Assembly: GCF_018918185.1 (NCBI RefSeq)
Contig: NZ_JAHLPZ010000012.1
Coordinates: forward strand, 43,436 to 107,435
Source of the DNA: Eubacterium sp. MSJ-21
Lineage (GTDB): Bacteria; Bacillota; Clostridia; Lachnospirales; Lachnospiraceae
Reading direction: 5' to 3'
Length of the DNA stretch: 64,000 bases
The notes below the pieces were generated by a model that was not told the origin of the DNA, searched no databases, and worked only from the letters and a program-made list of their open reading frames with translations. Shown here piece by piece: positions 44,988 through 54,455 of the stretch. The translations under genes and the position numbers were made by a program. The stretch's first letter is position 1. Each line of letters starts with the position of its first letter.

Positions 44988-45563
44988 CTATGCATTTCTT
45001 CCAAGCTCAAATGCTTTATGGTTTAAAGCACGGAACTTCTCCGCAACGATTGCGTCGATTGCTTCCTCCCATGCATGCTCCGGAATCTCCGGGAAATACT
45101 TCGAAAGTCTTCCCATGAGTGCGATATTAACCGCCTTGGCAGAACCTGCCTCCTCTGCAATCGCAAGGAAATCCTTCGCATCGACATTCGCACCGGCTGC
45201 CTCCATCTTGGAGACAAGCTCCTGCGGATACTCCGCAGCGCCTGTGATGACAGGCATCGGCTCCACCTCCTGTGTATTCACAATAATCTGTCCACCCTTC
45301 TTCAGGTAGGAGATCCATCTTGCCGCTTCGAGCTTCTCAAATGCGACAATCGCATCTGCCTCGCCCTTGTCAATGACCGGTGAATACACCTTCTCACCAT
45401 ATCTTACATATGTGACAACGCTTCCGCCCCGCTGGCTCATTCCATGCACCTCGGAAACCTTCACATCAAAATTCTGCGAGAGCAGCACATGTCCTAAAAT
45501 CTTGCTGGCAAGCAACGTACCCTGTCCGCCGACACCGACGATCATAATATTCTTTGTCTCCAT
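44988..45563 (-). CDS. iorB: Indolepyruvate:ferredoxin oxidoreductase, beta subunit
   Basis: 191 residues from the ATG at 45563 (AGGAGGGC site inside the end of iorA; 1 nt between stop and start). Pyruvate:ferredoxin oxidoreductase gamma-type fold: MIVGVGGQGTLLASKILG and EVHGMSQRGGSVVTYVRYG. With IorA it converts aryl-pyruvates plus CoA to aryl-acetyl-CoA, CO2 and reduced ferredoxin. Confidence 0.93.
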   Translation of the reverse strand: METKNIMIVGVGGQGTLLASKILGHVLLSQNFDVKVSEVHGMSQRGGSVVTYVRYGEKVYSPVIDKGEADAIVAFEKLEAARWISYLKKGGQIIVNTQEVEPMPVITGAAEYPQELVSKMEAAGANVDAKDFLAIAEEAGSAKAVNIALMGRLSKYFPEIPEHAWEEAIDAIVAEKFRALNHKAFELGRNA

Positions 45564-45564
45564 C

Positions 45565-47307
45565 TTACCTGCCCTCCTTTGCTGCCGGACACAATGCACC
45601 GAATTTACACATCTGTGTACATACTTCACAACCGATACACAACGTCGTATCGATCACTGCCTTCTTATCCCTCACGGAAATCGCAGGACATCCGATCTTC
45701 ATACACATCTTACAGCCAACACATTTATCGGTATTCACCTTGATTGGCGGTTTATGTACCGTACCCTTGATCATAACACATGGACGGCGGCTGATGATGA
45801 TACTTGGCTCCTCTGCGGCAAGCTCTTCCTTCACGACACGCTCCACCTCTGCAAGATCGTATGGATCAACGACCGTGACACGATTAAATCCAAGTGCTGC
45901 ACAGAGTGCTTCAAGATTTACCTTTCCAGCTGGCTCGCCACGCAGGTTCTTACCGGTTGTCGGGTTCTGCTGATGTCCGGTCATACCTGTGATCGAGTTG
46001 TCCAGAATAATCACGGTTGAATTACTCATGTTATATGCAATATCTGTAATACCAGTAATACCGGAATGGATAAATGTTGAATCGCCGATTACACCGACAC
46101 TCATCTTCTCGCCCTGCTCGCCCATCGCTTTATTAAAGCCATGCAGACCGGAGCACGATGCACCCATGCAGACATTTAAGTCCATTGCATTTAATGGTGC
46201 CACGGCACCCAATGTATAACATCCGATATCACCATAGACCATACACTTTAATTTCGAAAGGATGTAGAAGATTCCACGGTGTGGACAGCCCGCGCACATC
46301 ACAGGCGGACGTCCCGGAATCTCATCGGCAATCGCCAGTTCATCCGGTGCATCCCCTCCAAGTGCCGTACGTACCAGGTTCTGTGAGAACTCGCCACAGA
46401 TTGGGAATGTCTCTTTGCCGACAACCTCTAAGCCAAGCTTTCTGCAGTGATTCTCGATAAATGGATCTAACTCCTCTAAGACTACAACCTTATCCACATG
46501 CTCTGCGAAATCTAAGATCAGCTTCTCCGGAAGCGGCCAGATCATACCAAGCTTCAGATAGCTTGCATTGTCGCCATACACTTCCTTCGCATACTGATAG
46601 GATGTGGAGCTTGTGATAAATCCGATCGATGTATCACCCATCTCCACGCGGTTTAAGTCGCAATCCTCTGCAAATGCAATCAGATCCTTCGTCCGCTGCT
46701 CCACGCGCACATGCGCATCGCGGGAATTCTTCGTCATCATAACCTTTGTCGGATCCTTCTTGTAAGGAACCTGCTCCGGAACGATCCGCTCCTCTGTATT
46801 TACAACACTCTGGGAATGTGCCACACGTGTGCACATCTTGATAAATACCGGTGTGTTAAACTGCTCCGATAACTCATACGCACGCTTCGCAAATACGCGT
46901 GCCTCCTCCGAATCTGATGGCTCTAACATCGGCACCTTCGCTGCTTCTGCATAGTGTCTGGAATCCTGCTCATTCTGGGAAGAATGCATACCCGGATCAT
47001 CTGCCACGCAGACAACTAGACCTGCATTTAATCCCTGATAAGAGATCGTGAACAATGGGTCTGCTGCCACATTCAATCCAACATGCTTCATTGCCGTTGC
47101 GCTTCTGACTCCACCCAGACTCGCACCATGTGCCACTTCCATAGCCACCTTCTCGTTCGGTGCCCACTCACAATAGATTTCATCATACAGGGCTGCTTCC
47201 TCGGTAATCTCCGTACTCGGTGTACCCGGATAACTGGAAATCACTTTGCATCCGGCTTCGTACAGGCCGCGCGCAAGCGCCTTGTTTCCCAACATCAATT
47301 CTTTCAT
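45565..47307 (-). CDS. iorA: Indolepyruvate:ferredoxin oxidoreductase, alpha subunit
   Basis: 580 residues. N-terminal pyrimidine-like domain (MLGNKALARGLYEAGCKVISSYPGTPSTEI), thiamine-diphosphate domain with CAGCPHRG, YGDIGCYTLG and GDSTFIHSGITG, and a C-terminal ferredoxin domain with VGCKMCMKIGCP and CIGCEVCTQMCKFG for two 4Fe-4S clusters. Used in aromatic amino-acid fermentation. The acyl-CoA ligase upstream may use or release the aryl-acetyl-CoA. Confidence 0.95.
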   Translation of the reverse strand: MKELMLGNKALARGLYEAGCKVISSYPGTPSTEITEEAALYDEIYCEWAPNEKVAMEVAHGASLGGVRSATAMKHVGLNVAADPLFTISYQGLNAGLVVCVADDPGMHSSQNEQDSRHYAEAAKVPMLEPSDSEEARVFAKRAYELSEQFNTPVFIKMCTRVAHSQSVVNTEERIVPEQVPYKKDPTKVMMTKNSRDAHVRVEQRTKDLIAFAEDCDLNRVEMGDTSIGFITSSTSYQYAKEVYGDNASYLKLGMIWPLPEKLILDFAEHVDKVVVLEELDPFIENHCRKLGLEVVGKETFPICGEFSQNLVRTALGGDAPDELAIADEIPGRPPVMCAGCPHRGIFYILSKLKCMVYGDIGCYTLGAVAPLNAMDLNVCMGASCSGLHGFNKAMGEQGEKMSVGVIGDSTFIHSGITGITDIAYNMSNSTVIILDNSITGMTGHQQNPTTGKNLRGEPAGKVNLEALCAALGFNRVTVVDPYDLAEVERVVKEELAAEEPSIIISRRPCVMIKGTVHKPPIKVNTDKCVGCKMCMKIGCPAISVRDKKAVIDTTLCIGCEVCTQMCKFGALCPAAKEGR

Positions 47308-47328
47308 TTATAATTTACTCCTTTATCC

Positions 47329-48963
47329 TTATGCCTCATTTTCCTTCTCGACCAGTTTGTCTGCGCCGTACATCTGACGAAGCTTCGGCTTCTCGATCTT
47401 GCCGGTTGCATTTCGCGGAATCTCGTGGAAGATAATCTGCTTTGGTCTCTTATATCTCGGAAGCTCCAAGCAGAAGTTCTCGATCTCTTCTTCGGTGCAT
47501 GTCATGCCATCTTTGATCTCGATGATGGCGGCTGTCTTCTCGCCCAGCCGGCGATCCGGAAGTCCAATGACTGCCACATCCTTGATCTTGTCATGCTTGC
47601 GCAGGAAATCCTCGATCTGTACCGGGTAGATGTTCTCGCCTCCACTGACGATGACATCCTTCTTACGGTCAACAAGGAAATAGAATCCATCCTCATCCTG
47701 TCTTGCCATATCTCCGGTGAACAACCAGCCGTCCCTGATCGTCTCCGCGGTGGCTTCCTCATTCCTGTAATAACAGGTCATCACGCCCGGTCCCTTGACA
47801 CAGAGTTCTCCGACTTCACCCTGTGGCACGGTCACGCCGTTCTCGTCCACAATCTTACATTCCCAACGGTAACCCGGCACACCGATGGCTCCGACCTTAT
47901 GGATATTCTCCACACCCAGATGCACACAGCCAGGGCCTGTCGACTCGGAAAGACCATAGTTCGTATCATACTGGTGATGTGGGAAATATTCTTTCCAGCG
48001 CTTGATTAGCGATGGCGGTACCGGCTGTGCGCCGATATGCATGAGCCGCCACTGGGAAAGCTCATAATCCTCTAACTTCAGGTCACCGCGGTCTAACGCA
48101 TCCAGAATATCCTGTGCCCACGGAACGAGCAGCCAGACAATCGTACAATGCTCACTCGACACGGCGGAGAGAATCGTCTCCGGTTTTGTGCCCTTTAAGA
48201 GCACAGCCTTGCTACCTGCCACCAGACTTCCCATCCAGTGGAACTTCGCACCGGTATGGTACAGTGGCGGGATACACAAAAACGTATCATCCCGGCTCGT
48301 GCCGTGATGCTTCTGCTCCATCTGTGCAGCCTGTGTTAAGCTCTGGTGTTTATGTAAAATTGCCTTCGGGAATCCGGTCGTTCCGGATGAAAAATAAATT
48401 GCCCCGAAATCATCGTCTGTGATTTCCACATTTGGTGCATGACTCGAACAGTCTGCCACAAGCTGATGATAGCTCTCTGCGAATTCCGGACAGTTATCCC
48501 CGACATAGATCAACAGTCTTCCCTTGGAAAGCCGCTCTGCATTTGTCTCGATTCGTCCGATGAACGCCGGGCCAAACACGATCATATCAACCTCTGCAAG
48601 CTCTGCACAATATAAAATCTCTTCTGCATCATACCGGAAATTAAACGGCACGGCGATGGCTCCTGTCTTCAGGACACCAAAATAGATTGGCAGCCATTCC
48701 AGACAGTTATACATCAGGATTGCGACCTTATCGCCCTTCTTGATGCCTCGTCCGATCAGCATGTTGGCAAACCGGTTTGCCTTCTCATCGAAGACACTCC
48801 ATGTAATCTCTCTTCGATACGGCTCAAATCTCGATGGCTGTATCAGCTCAAACTCCTTCCACGAAGTTCTTCTCGTATCCGGCTCATCCGGATTCAGCTC
48901 CACCAGTGCAACCTCATCCGGGTACAATCTGGCATTTCTCTCTAGGTACTCTGTAACTGGCAT
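47329..48963 (-). CDS. AMP-forming acyl-CoA synthetase
   Basis: 544 residues of the ANL superfamily. AMP-binding motif YFSSGTTGFPKAILHKH, A5-type YGLSESTGP, A7 LFTGDMARQDEDGFYFLVDRKKD and C-terminal Lys in PRNATGKIEKPKLR. AAGGAG site. Placed 21 nt before iorA, so the substrate may be an aryl- or branched-chain acid; sequence alone does not decide between this and a fatty acid. Confidence 0.88.
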   Translation of the reverse strand: MPVTEYLERNARLYPDEVALVELNPDEPDTRRTSWKEFELIQPSRFEPYRREITWSVFDEKANRFANMLIGRGIKKGDKVAILMYNCLEWLPIYFGVLKTGAIAVPFNFRYDAEEILYCAELAEVDMIVFGPAFIGRIETNAERLSKGRLLIYVGDNCPEFAESYHQLVADCSSHAPNVEITDDDFGAIYFSSGTTGFPKAILHKHQSLTQAAQMEQKHHGTSRDDTFLCIPPLYHTGAKFHWMGSLVAGSKAVLLKGTKPETILSAVSSEHCTIVWLLVPWAQDILDALDRGDLKLEDYELSQWRLMHIGAQPVPPSLIKRWKEYFPHHQYDTNYGLSESTGPGCVHLGVENIHKVGAIGVPGYRWECKIVDENGVTVPQGEVGELCVKGPGVMTCYYRNEEATAETIRDGWLFTGDMARQDEDGFYFLVDRKKDVIVSGGENIYPVQIEDFLRKHDKIKDVAVIGLPDRRLGEKTAAIIEIKDGMTCTEEEIENFCLELPRYKRPKQIIFHEIPRNATGKIEKPKLRQMYGADKLVEKENEA

Positions 48964-48979
48964 TTTCTTTTGCGACTCC

Positions 48980-50623
48980 TTATTTTTCTATATATTTCCG
49001 CACGGCCTCAACCAGTTTTTTTGTGCTGACTGGTTTTTGAAGCCTTGCTTTCATTCCATATTCCTCTTCACCAAGCTCATCATCCGCATACAATCGTGAG
49101 GTAAGTGCGATTACTGGAATCTTCTTTCCATCCTCGCGAAGCCGGCGTATTCCCATCGTCGTAGCATACCCATCCATATACGGCAGTCCCATATCCATTA
49201 AAATCAGATCAAAATAATCCACCGGGGATTGTTCAAACATGCAAAGTGCATCTTCACCATTGATTGCACGTTCTACAACAAGGCCTCGTTCTGTCAATAT
49301 CTGTTCTTCTATCAACGCTGTAATATCATTGTCATCCACGATTAAAACTCTTTGTCCGGAAAACATTGTTTTATCGGAAGACACCTGTTTCCAGTCAGAC
49401 CAGTCAAAATACTGATCTCTTTTTTGATCATCCTTATTTTCTATGCCATATTTCAGCTGCATCCCGACAGTTACCTTAGTTCCAAAACCACTCTTGGTTT
49501 CAACCTCTATCTCTCCATCCAGCAGACGTACCAGGTTCTGTACAATCATCAGACCAAGTCCGGATCCCTCCACCCGCTCAATCCGGTCCGAATGTTCTCT
49601 CGCAAACGGTTCAAACATAATCTTCCTGAATTCATCAGACATGCCTACACCATTATCCTGCACATAAAACTCAAAATATCCAGACGTTTTGCCCAGCGGT
49701 TTCTCCTTGATTCCACAAAATATTTCTCCACCATACGGAGTATAATCAATCGCATTCTGCAGTAAATTAAGCAGGATCTGCTGCATTTTCTGTACATCTC
49801 CAATTACAATCGGATGATATAACTGTGCCATATCCAAATGCAGTGTATGACGCCGCAATTTCATGGACGGCTTCACAATATCCAATGTATTTCGCCATAA
49901 GCTTTCCAATGAGGTCTGATGCATCTGTAAATTCAGGGTTCCTTCCTGAATAGCATCGGTATTGGTCATCTGACGCACCATGCGGAAGATTGCTTTCGCA
50001 GATAATGATATCTCTTCAATACACTCTGTAACACGCTCTGGCTTTGTGACAAAGGTTCGTGCGACAGATGCATTTCCGACAATCATATTGATCGGCATCT
50101 GTAACTCCTCGTTCAATCGTCTAAGGTACATATTTTTAATTGCATATGCCTGTTCACTTTGCAGATACGCTTCCCGAATTGCCTGCCGCTGTCTTAACTC
50201 TGCAGACTTCTTACTATCTATATTCATGTGGAACCAGTTCACAATTTTAGGTTCATTCGCCTTCCACTCTGCCACCTTGAATACATCTCTGCGCCATACA
50301 TTTTTTCCTGCGCAGACTTTATATTCACACTCAGCCGTATCACTCTGTTTCAAAATCCTGCTTAGATTCCGTCTGTCACAGAACGTATAACGATACTCCT
50401 GATACCCGGGTTCTATCAATTCCTGTATCTCAAGATTCTGCTCACTGTAACTGCAATTCCGAGGTACCGGAATCCCATGTCTGTATAGATTATCGTGCAA
50501 AATTTCAAACGAATCGTTTTCCAGATCAATTTCTTCAATCAACAGCCATTCGTCGCACATTGATGCAATCGCATGGTTTAATTTTTCCCTTGTTGTTCCT
50601 GTAGAATCCCCATATTTATCCAT
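48980..50623 (-). CDS. Hybrid histidine kinase-like protein lacking the phospho-acceptor His, with receiver domain
   Basis: 547 residues. N-terminal ~130 residues resemble a PAS-like sensor. At the dimerisation helix, where kinases have SHE.RTP, this protein reads NEELQMP (RRLNEELQMPINMIVG), so the phosphorylated His is replaced by Glu. ATPase boxes remain: N (QILLNLLQNAIDYTP), G1 (VQDNGVGM), G2 (GSGLGLMIVQNLV). C-terminal receiver with acidic pocket VDDND, phospho-Asp in ILMDMGLP and Lys in LQKPV. No membrane segment, so cytoplasmic. Lies between the Ser/Thr kinase and acyl-CoA ligase genes. Confidence 0.85.
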   Translation of the reverse strand: MDKYGDSTGTTREKLNHAIASMCDEWLLIEEIDLENDSFEILHDNLYRHGIPVPRNCSYSEQNLEIQELIEPGYQEYRYTFCDRRNLSRILKQSDTAECEYKVCAGKNVWRRDVFKVAEWKANEPKIVNWFHMNIDSKKSAELRQRQAIREAYLQSEQAYAIKNMYLRRLNEELQMPINMIVGNASVARTFVTKPERVTECIEEISLSAKAIFRMVRQMTNTDAIQEGTLNLQMHQTSLESLWRNTLDIVKPSMKLRRHTLHLDMAQLYHPIVIGDVQKMQQILLNLLQNAIDYTPYGGEIFCGIKEKPLGKTSGYFEFYVQDNGVGMSDEFRKIMFEPFAREHSDRIERVEGSGLGLMIVQNLVRLLDGEIEVETKSGFGTKVTVGMQLKYGIENKDDQKRDQYFDWSDWKQVSSDKTMFSGQRVLIVDDNDITALIEEQILTERGLVVERAINGEDALCMFEQSPVDYFDLILMDMGLPYMDGYATTMGIRRLREDGKKIPVIALTSRLYADDELGEEEYGMKARLQKPVSTKKLVEAVRKYIEK

Positions 50624-50671
50624 ATCTAAAATCCCCCATGATTTTCTGTTCTTATGGTCTTCTGTTCTTTA

Positions 50672-52207
50672 TTATTGATAAAACACTGCCCAGAAAAATG
50701 TACCATCCTGTGCACGTGCAACACTAACACCAAGATATGTACAATTATCCAAATCCACGGTTCCCTGATTTTCCTCGTTCATCTGTGCAATATAAGTATC
50801 CAATGCCTGCTTTACCGTAGTTACATCCTCTTCCAATGAAAAAGTATATGTCACCCATCCGGTATCTGGTATCTTATAAGTGGCAATCATCTGATTGCCA
50901 ATCTCCGTTAATGCGGCGTTTAATTCGTCTGTGCCGGTATATGCCAAAGCCGCACTTTTTACTGCTGTCTCCTTCGCAGCATACATAAATTCATCTCTCT
51001 GTATAAGTGTGTTCCCCTTTGCTTCATGCTGCTCTGCACACAACTCATAAAACGCCTGCGCATACGCCATACAATCGACTTTCTTCACCGGACTCGCATC
51101 TATCTCTGTCTGTAAGATCTGCTGCATCGTTTCTTCTGGCTCAACCGTCGGTTCGGTGCCGTCCTGCCTCTTCTGTAAATATACAGACACAACAACAGCT
51201 AACAACAATACGATACCACAGATCACACCAATCCGCTTTTTCCTGTATACCTGTTTCTTCTGTTCTGCCTGCATATCGGATAACATACGGGATATCCCGC
51301 TGTATGTCACAGATGCGGAAACCTTCCGTGATTCCTGCGTCAGTTCCTCATATAAAGCCTGATACAGACGTTCTGCATTTGCAAACCGGTGTACCGGTTC
51401 AATCGCTAATCCTCTCATCAAAACAGCTTCTACTTGAGGAGGGATCGTGATACCTATCTCTGATGGTGGCACAAGCACATCCTGCTTCACCCGTTCTTTT
51501 GCCCTTGGCACGTTCACTCCTGTCATACAGCGATACATCGTTGCACAAAGTGCATACACGTCGGAATATGGACCAACCTGCCCTTGCGGTGTTACCTGTT
51601 CAACCGGTGTAAATCCACCTTTTTGTACCTTGCCTGAATTATATTTGCCATACTGTCTGGCTGCTCCAAAATCAATCAGTTTGACTTTCCGGTCATGCGT
51701 AATCATGATATTATCCGGACTGATATCCCGATGCACCACACCATGTTTATGAACACCTGCCAATGCAAGAATCACCGGACGCATAATCGCCAACGTTTCG
51801 GTCACAGACAACCTTCCACCCTGACTTTTTATATATGCATCAAGCGACTGCCCCTCCACAAAATCCATGACTAGATATGCCGTATTATTTTCCTCAATAA
51901 ATGTATAGATGTTAACCACACCCGGCTGTTCTCCCAAGACAGCCAACACCCGGCCTTCTTCGATATATTGTTGTTTCATCCGCTCGAATGCCGCACCCTT
52001 TTCACCTTCGCACGCGTAAACATTCGGATCTCCGGAATTCCGGTAACAGTATCCGCGCATATAAAATTCTTTAATTGCAACCTTTCGTTGCAGTTTCACA
52101 TCAAAGCCCAGATATGTGATTCCAAATCCGCCATCTCCAAGCACCCGGTCAATATAATATTTGTTCTGTTCCAGATACGTTCCCGAAGGTAATTGATGTG
52201 CTTCCAT
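50672..52207 (-). CDS. Membrane Ser/Thr protein kinase
   Basis: 511 residues. Kinase domain ~15-285: glycine loop LGDGGFGITYLG, VAIKEF, catalytic HRDISPDN, DFGAAR, APE-like TPVEQ. One membrane helix (~328-346, ICGIVLLLAVVVSVYL), then an outer domain of ~160 residues of unknown fold. Eukaryote-like kinases of this type phosphorylate Ser/Thr in partner proteins and can be read by FHA domains such as that at 42.8-43.4 kb. Confidence 0.92.
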   Translation of the reverse strand: MEAHQLPSGTYLEQNKYYIDRVLGDGGFGITYLGFDVKLQRKVAIKEFYMRGYCYRNSGDPNVYACEGEKGAAFERMKQQYIEEGRVLAVLGEQPGVVNIYTFIEENNTAYLVMDFVEGQSLDAYIKSQGGRLSVTETLAIMRPVILALAGVHKHGVVHRDISPDNIMITHDRKVKLIDFGAARQYGKYNSGKVQKGGFTPVEQVTPQGQVGPYSDVYALCATMYRCMTGVNVPRAKERVKQDVLVPPSEIGITIPPQVEAVLMRGLAIEPVHRFANAERLYQALYEELTQESRKVSASVTYSGISRMLSDMQAEQKKQVYRKKRIGVICGIVLLLAVVVSVYLQKRQDGTEPTVEPEETMQQILQTEIDASPVKKVDCMAYAQAFYELCAEQHEAKGNTLIQRDEFMYAAKETAVKSAALAYTGTDELNAALTEIGNQMIATYKIPDTGWVTYTFSLEEDVTTVKQALDTYIAQMNEENQGTVDLDNCTYLGVSVARAQDGTFFWAVFYQ

Positions 52208-52257
52208 GCGCGCTCCTGTTTTTGTCCATGATTGGATTTATTTTATCACAACAAGCA

Positions 52258-52806
52258 TTAGAATTCTATCCCTTTTCTGGCAGAAATTCCCTGTTCATAC
52301 GGATGCTTCTCTTTTTTCATTTCCGTAACATAATCCGCAAGTGCAAGAAGCCTGTCCGACGGATTGCGCCCTGTCAGAATAAATTCGACCTGCGAATGAC
52401 TGCCCTCTAGCACTTCCATCAATTTCTTTTCATCAAGCAGACGATATTTCACAGCATGCAAAACCTCATCCAGTACCACAACCGCCTTGATAACATTTTC
52501 TTCCGGTGTGTGGATGCGCTGTTTTTCTTGTCGTTCAACCCATGCCACAACCTGTGCCAGCATAGCAGCAAAATATGTGCGCGTCTTTGCAAGTTCTTCC
52601 ACACCCATCCGGCTCACAAATCCATACATTTCCGTTGCATGTAACGTCTCAATGCCAAGTTTGTGCAGCATTGCAATCTCCCCGGATGTATCATCCTTCA
52701 AAAATTGGACAAAAAGCACTGGTATCTTATTTCCCGCAGCCCGCACAGCAAGTCCCACGGCTGCCGTTGTCTTTCCTTTCCCATCTCCATGATAGACCTC
52801 AATCAT
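52258..52806 (-). CDS. cobO: Cob(I)yrinic acid a,c-diamide adenosyltransferase (CobO/BtuR)
   Basis: 182 residues from the ATG at 52806 (AAAGGAG site; the ORF opens at 52830). P-loop HGDGKGKTTAAVG near the N-terminus and VLDEVLHAVKY, ILTGRNPSDRLLALADYVTEM are family signatures. Transfers adenosyl from ATP to the corrinoid cobalt. Downstream of cbiP and cobD. Confidence 0.94.
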   Translation of the reverse strand: MIEVYHGDGKGKTTAAVGLAVRAAGNKIPVLFVQFLKDDTSGEIAMLHKLGIETLHATEMYGFVSRMGVEELAKTRTYFAAMLAQVVAWVERQEKQRIHTPEENVIKAVVVLDEVLHAVKYRLLDEKKLMEVLEGSHSQVEFILTGRNPSDRLLALADYVTEMKKEKHPYEQGISARKGIEF

Positions 52807-52883
52807 ACCTGTCTCCTTTAATTTACTCATTATGGATTCCCATGTTTCAAGCCGGATGCCATTTCACAGGAATCGTTTTATCT

Positions 52884-54455
52884 TCATTTACCCTGTTCCA
52901 GAATTTCGTAAATTTTCTCCATATTCAGGCTTTCCCGCAGAATCTGTGCCAGCTTGTCAAACTGCTGTTCCCGGTACTCCTGCAACGTCAAATTCTCACT
53001 TTCTCCCCGTATTTTTCCTTTCCGCGCATACAGCAGATTGATAAATGCTTCCCTAACATCCACCTCATCGAAGATGCCATGAATATAACTGCCTGCTACA
53101 GTTCCTGCCGTGTAGCCAAGTAGATTTCCTGTTGAATCCTGAACAAAAGGAGAAATCTTATTTGTAGCTTTCCTTGTGCATACAGAATTATCGACAATCG
53201 TTTTCATATCAAATTGTTGTGATGAAGCATCGCTGCCGATGGCTTCCGTCCGCCCCATGTGTATCTCATAGCCAACAACTTTTTTTCCGCTAAGTGATGC
53301 AAAATCTCCTTCCAGCATTCCTATCCGGTATATGCGGTTCTCCAACTTTTTTTCTTCTTCGAATATCGTTGTAACCGGAAGCAATCCCATGCCCCGCACA
53401 CTTCCAAGTGCACTCTCCGTCTGAAGCGGGTCCATCAGTGCTTCGCCAAGCATCTGATACCCACCACAGATACCGAACACGATGGTGCCCTTCTTCGCCA
53501 GACGCGTAATCTTCGCTTCGAGTCCGCTCTCCCGCAGCCATAGCAGATCCTGAATCGTGTTCTTCGTGCCCGGAAGCAAGATCACATCCGGCTCTCCAAG
53601 CTCTGACGGCTTTGTCACATAACGCACCGACACATCCTGCTCCATGCTAAGTGCCTGCATATCTGTAAAATTCGAGATGCGTGGGAACCGGATCACAGCC
53701 ACATCGATTTCCGCCTGTATGTGCGTCTCCGTAAGGCTTGCCGCAAGAGAATCTTCATCCTCGATGTCGACATCTGCATATGGCACCACACCGAGCACCG
53801 GCTTACCGGCACGTTCTTCCAACATCGCAATCCCAGGATCTAAAATCTTCTTATCTCCCCGGAATTTGTTCACGATCAGTCCCCGGATCCGCGCCTGTTC
53901 TTCGGGTTCTAAAAGCATCACCGTCCCGATCAACTGTGCAAATACACCCCCGCGGTCGATATCGCCAACTAAAAGCACCGGTGCATCTGCAATCCTTGCC
54001 ATTCCCATATTCACGATGTCATCCTGTTTCAGATTGATCTCCGCCGGGCTTCCCGCACCTTCGATTACAATAATATCATGCTCTGCGGCAAGCTGCTCAT
54101 AGCTTTCCCTGATCACCGGAATATATTCCTTTTTCTTTGCGAAATAATCCATCGCCCGCATATTTCCTACGACCTGTCCCTGCACAATCACCTGTGAACC
54201 CATATCGGTCGTCGGTTTGAGCAGGATCGGGTTCATCCGCACAGACGGTTCTACGCCTGCCGCCATCGCCTGTACGACCTGTGCACGTCCCATCTCTAAC
54301 CCTTCCTTTGTTACATAGGAATTTAATGCCATGTTCTGGGATTTGAATGGTGCAACCTTGTAACCATCCTGTTTGAATATGCGGCAAAGTCCTGCCGCGA
54401 TAAGGGATTTGCCGGCATTGGACATGGTGCCCTGAATCATGATTGATTTTGCCAT
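52884..54455 (-). CDS. cbiP: Cobyric acid synthase (CbiP/CobQ)
   Basis: 523 residues; amidates adenosyl-cobyrinate diamide at four positions. N-terminal dethiobiotin-synthetase-like domain (MIQGTMSNAGKSLIAAGLCRIF), C-terminal glutaminase domain with nucleophile Cys in VFGICGGYQMLG and His in GSYIHGIFD. AAAGGAG site. Overlaps the end of cobD by 19 nt. Confidence 0.95.
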   Translation of the reverse strand: MAKSIMIQGTMSNAGKSLIAAGLCRIFKQDGYKVAPFKSQNMALNSYVTKEGLEMGRAQVVQAMAAGVEPSVRMNPILLKPTTDMGSQVIVQGQVVGNMRAMDYFAKKKEYIPVIRESYEQLAAEHDIIVIEGAGSPAEINLKQDDIVNMGMARIADAPVLLVGDIDRGGVFAQLIGTVMLLEPEEQARIRGLIVNKFRGDKKILDPGIAMLEERAGKPVLGVVPYADVDIEDEDSLAASLTETHIQAEIDVAVIRFPRISNFTDMQALSMEQDVSVRYVTKPSELGEPDVILLPGTKNTIQDLLWLRESGLEAKITRLAKKGTIVFGICGGYQMLGEALMDPLQTESALGSVRGMGLLPVTTIFEEEKKLENRIYRIGMLEGDFASLSGKKVVGYEIHMGRTEAIGSDASSQQFDMKTIVDNSVCTRKATNKISPFVQDSTGNLLGYTAGTVAGSYIHGIFDEVDVREAFINLLYARKGKIRGESENLTLQEYREQQFDKLAQILRESLNMEKIYEILEQGK

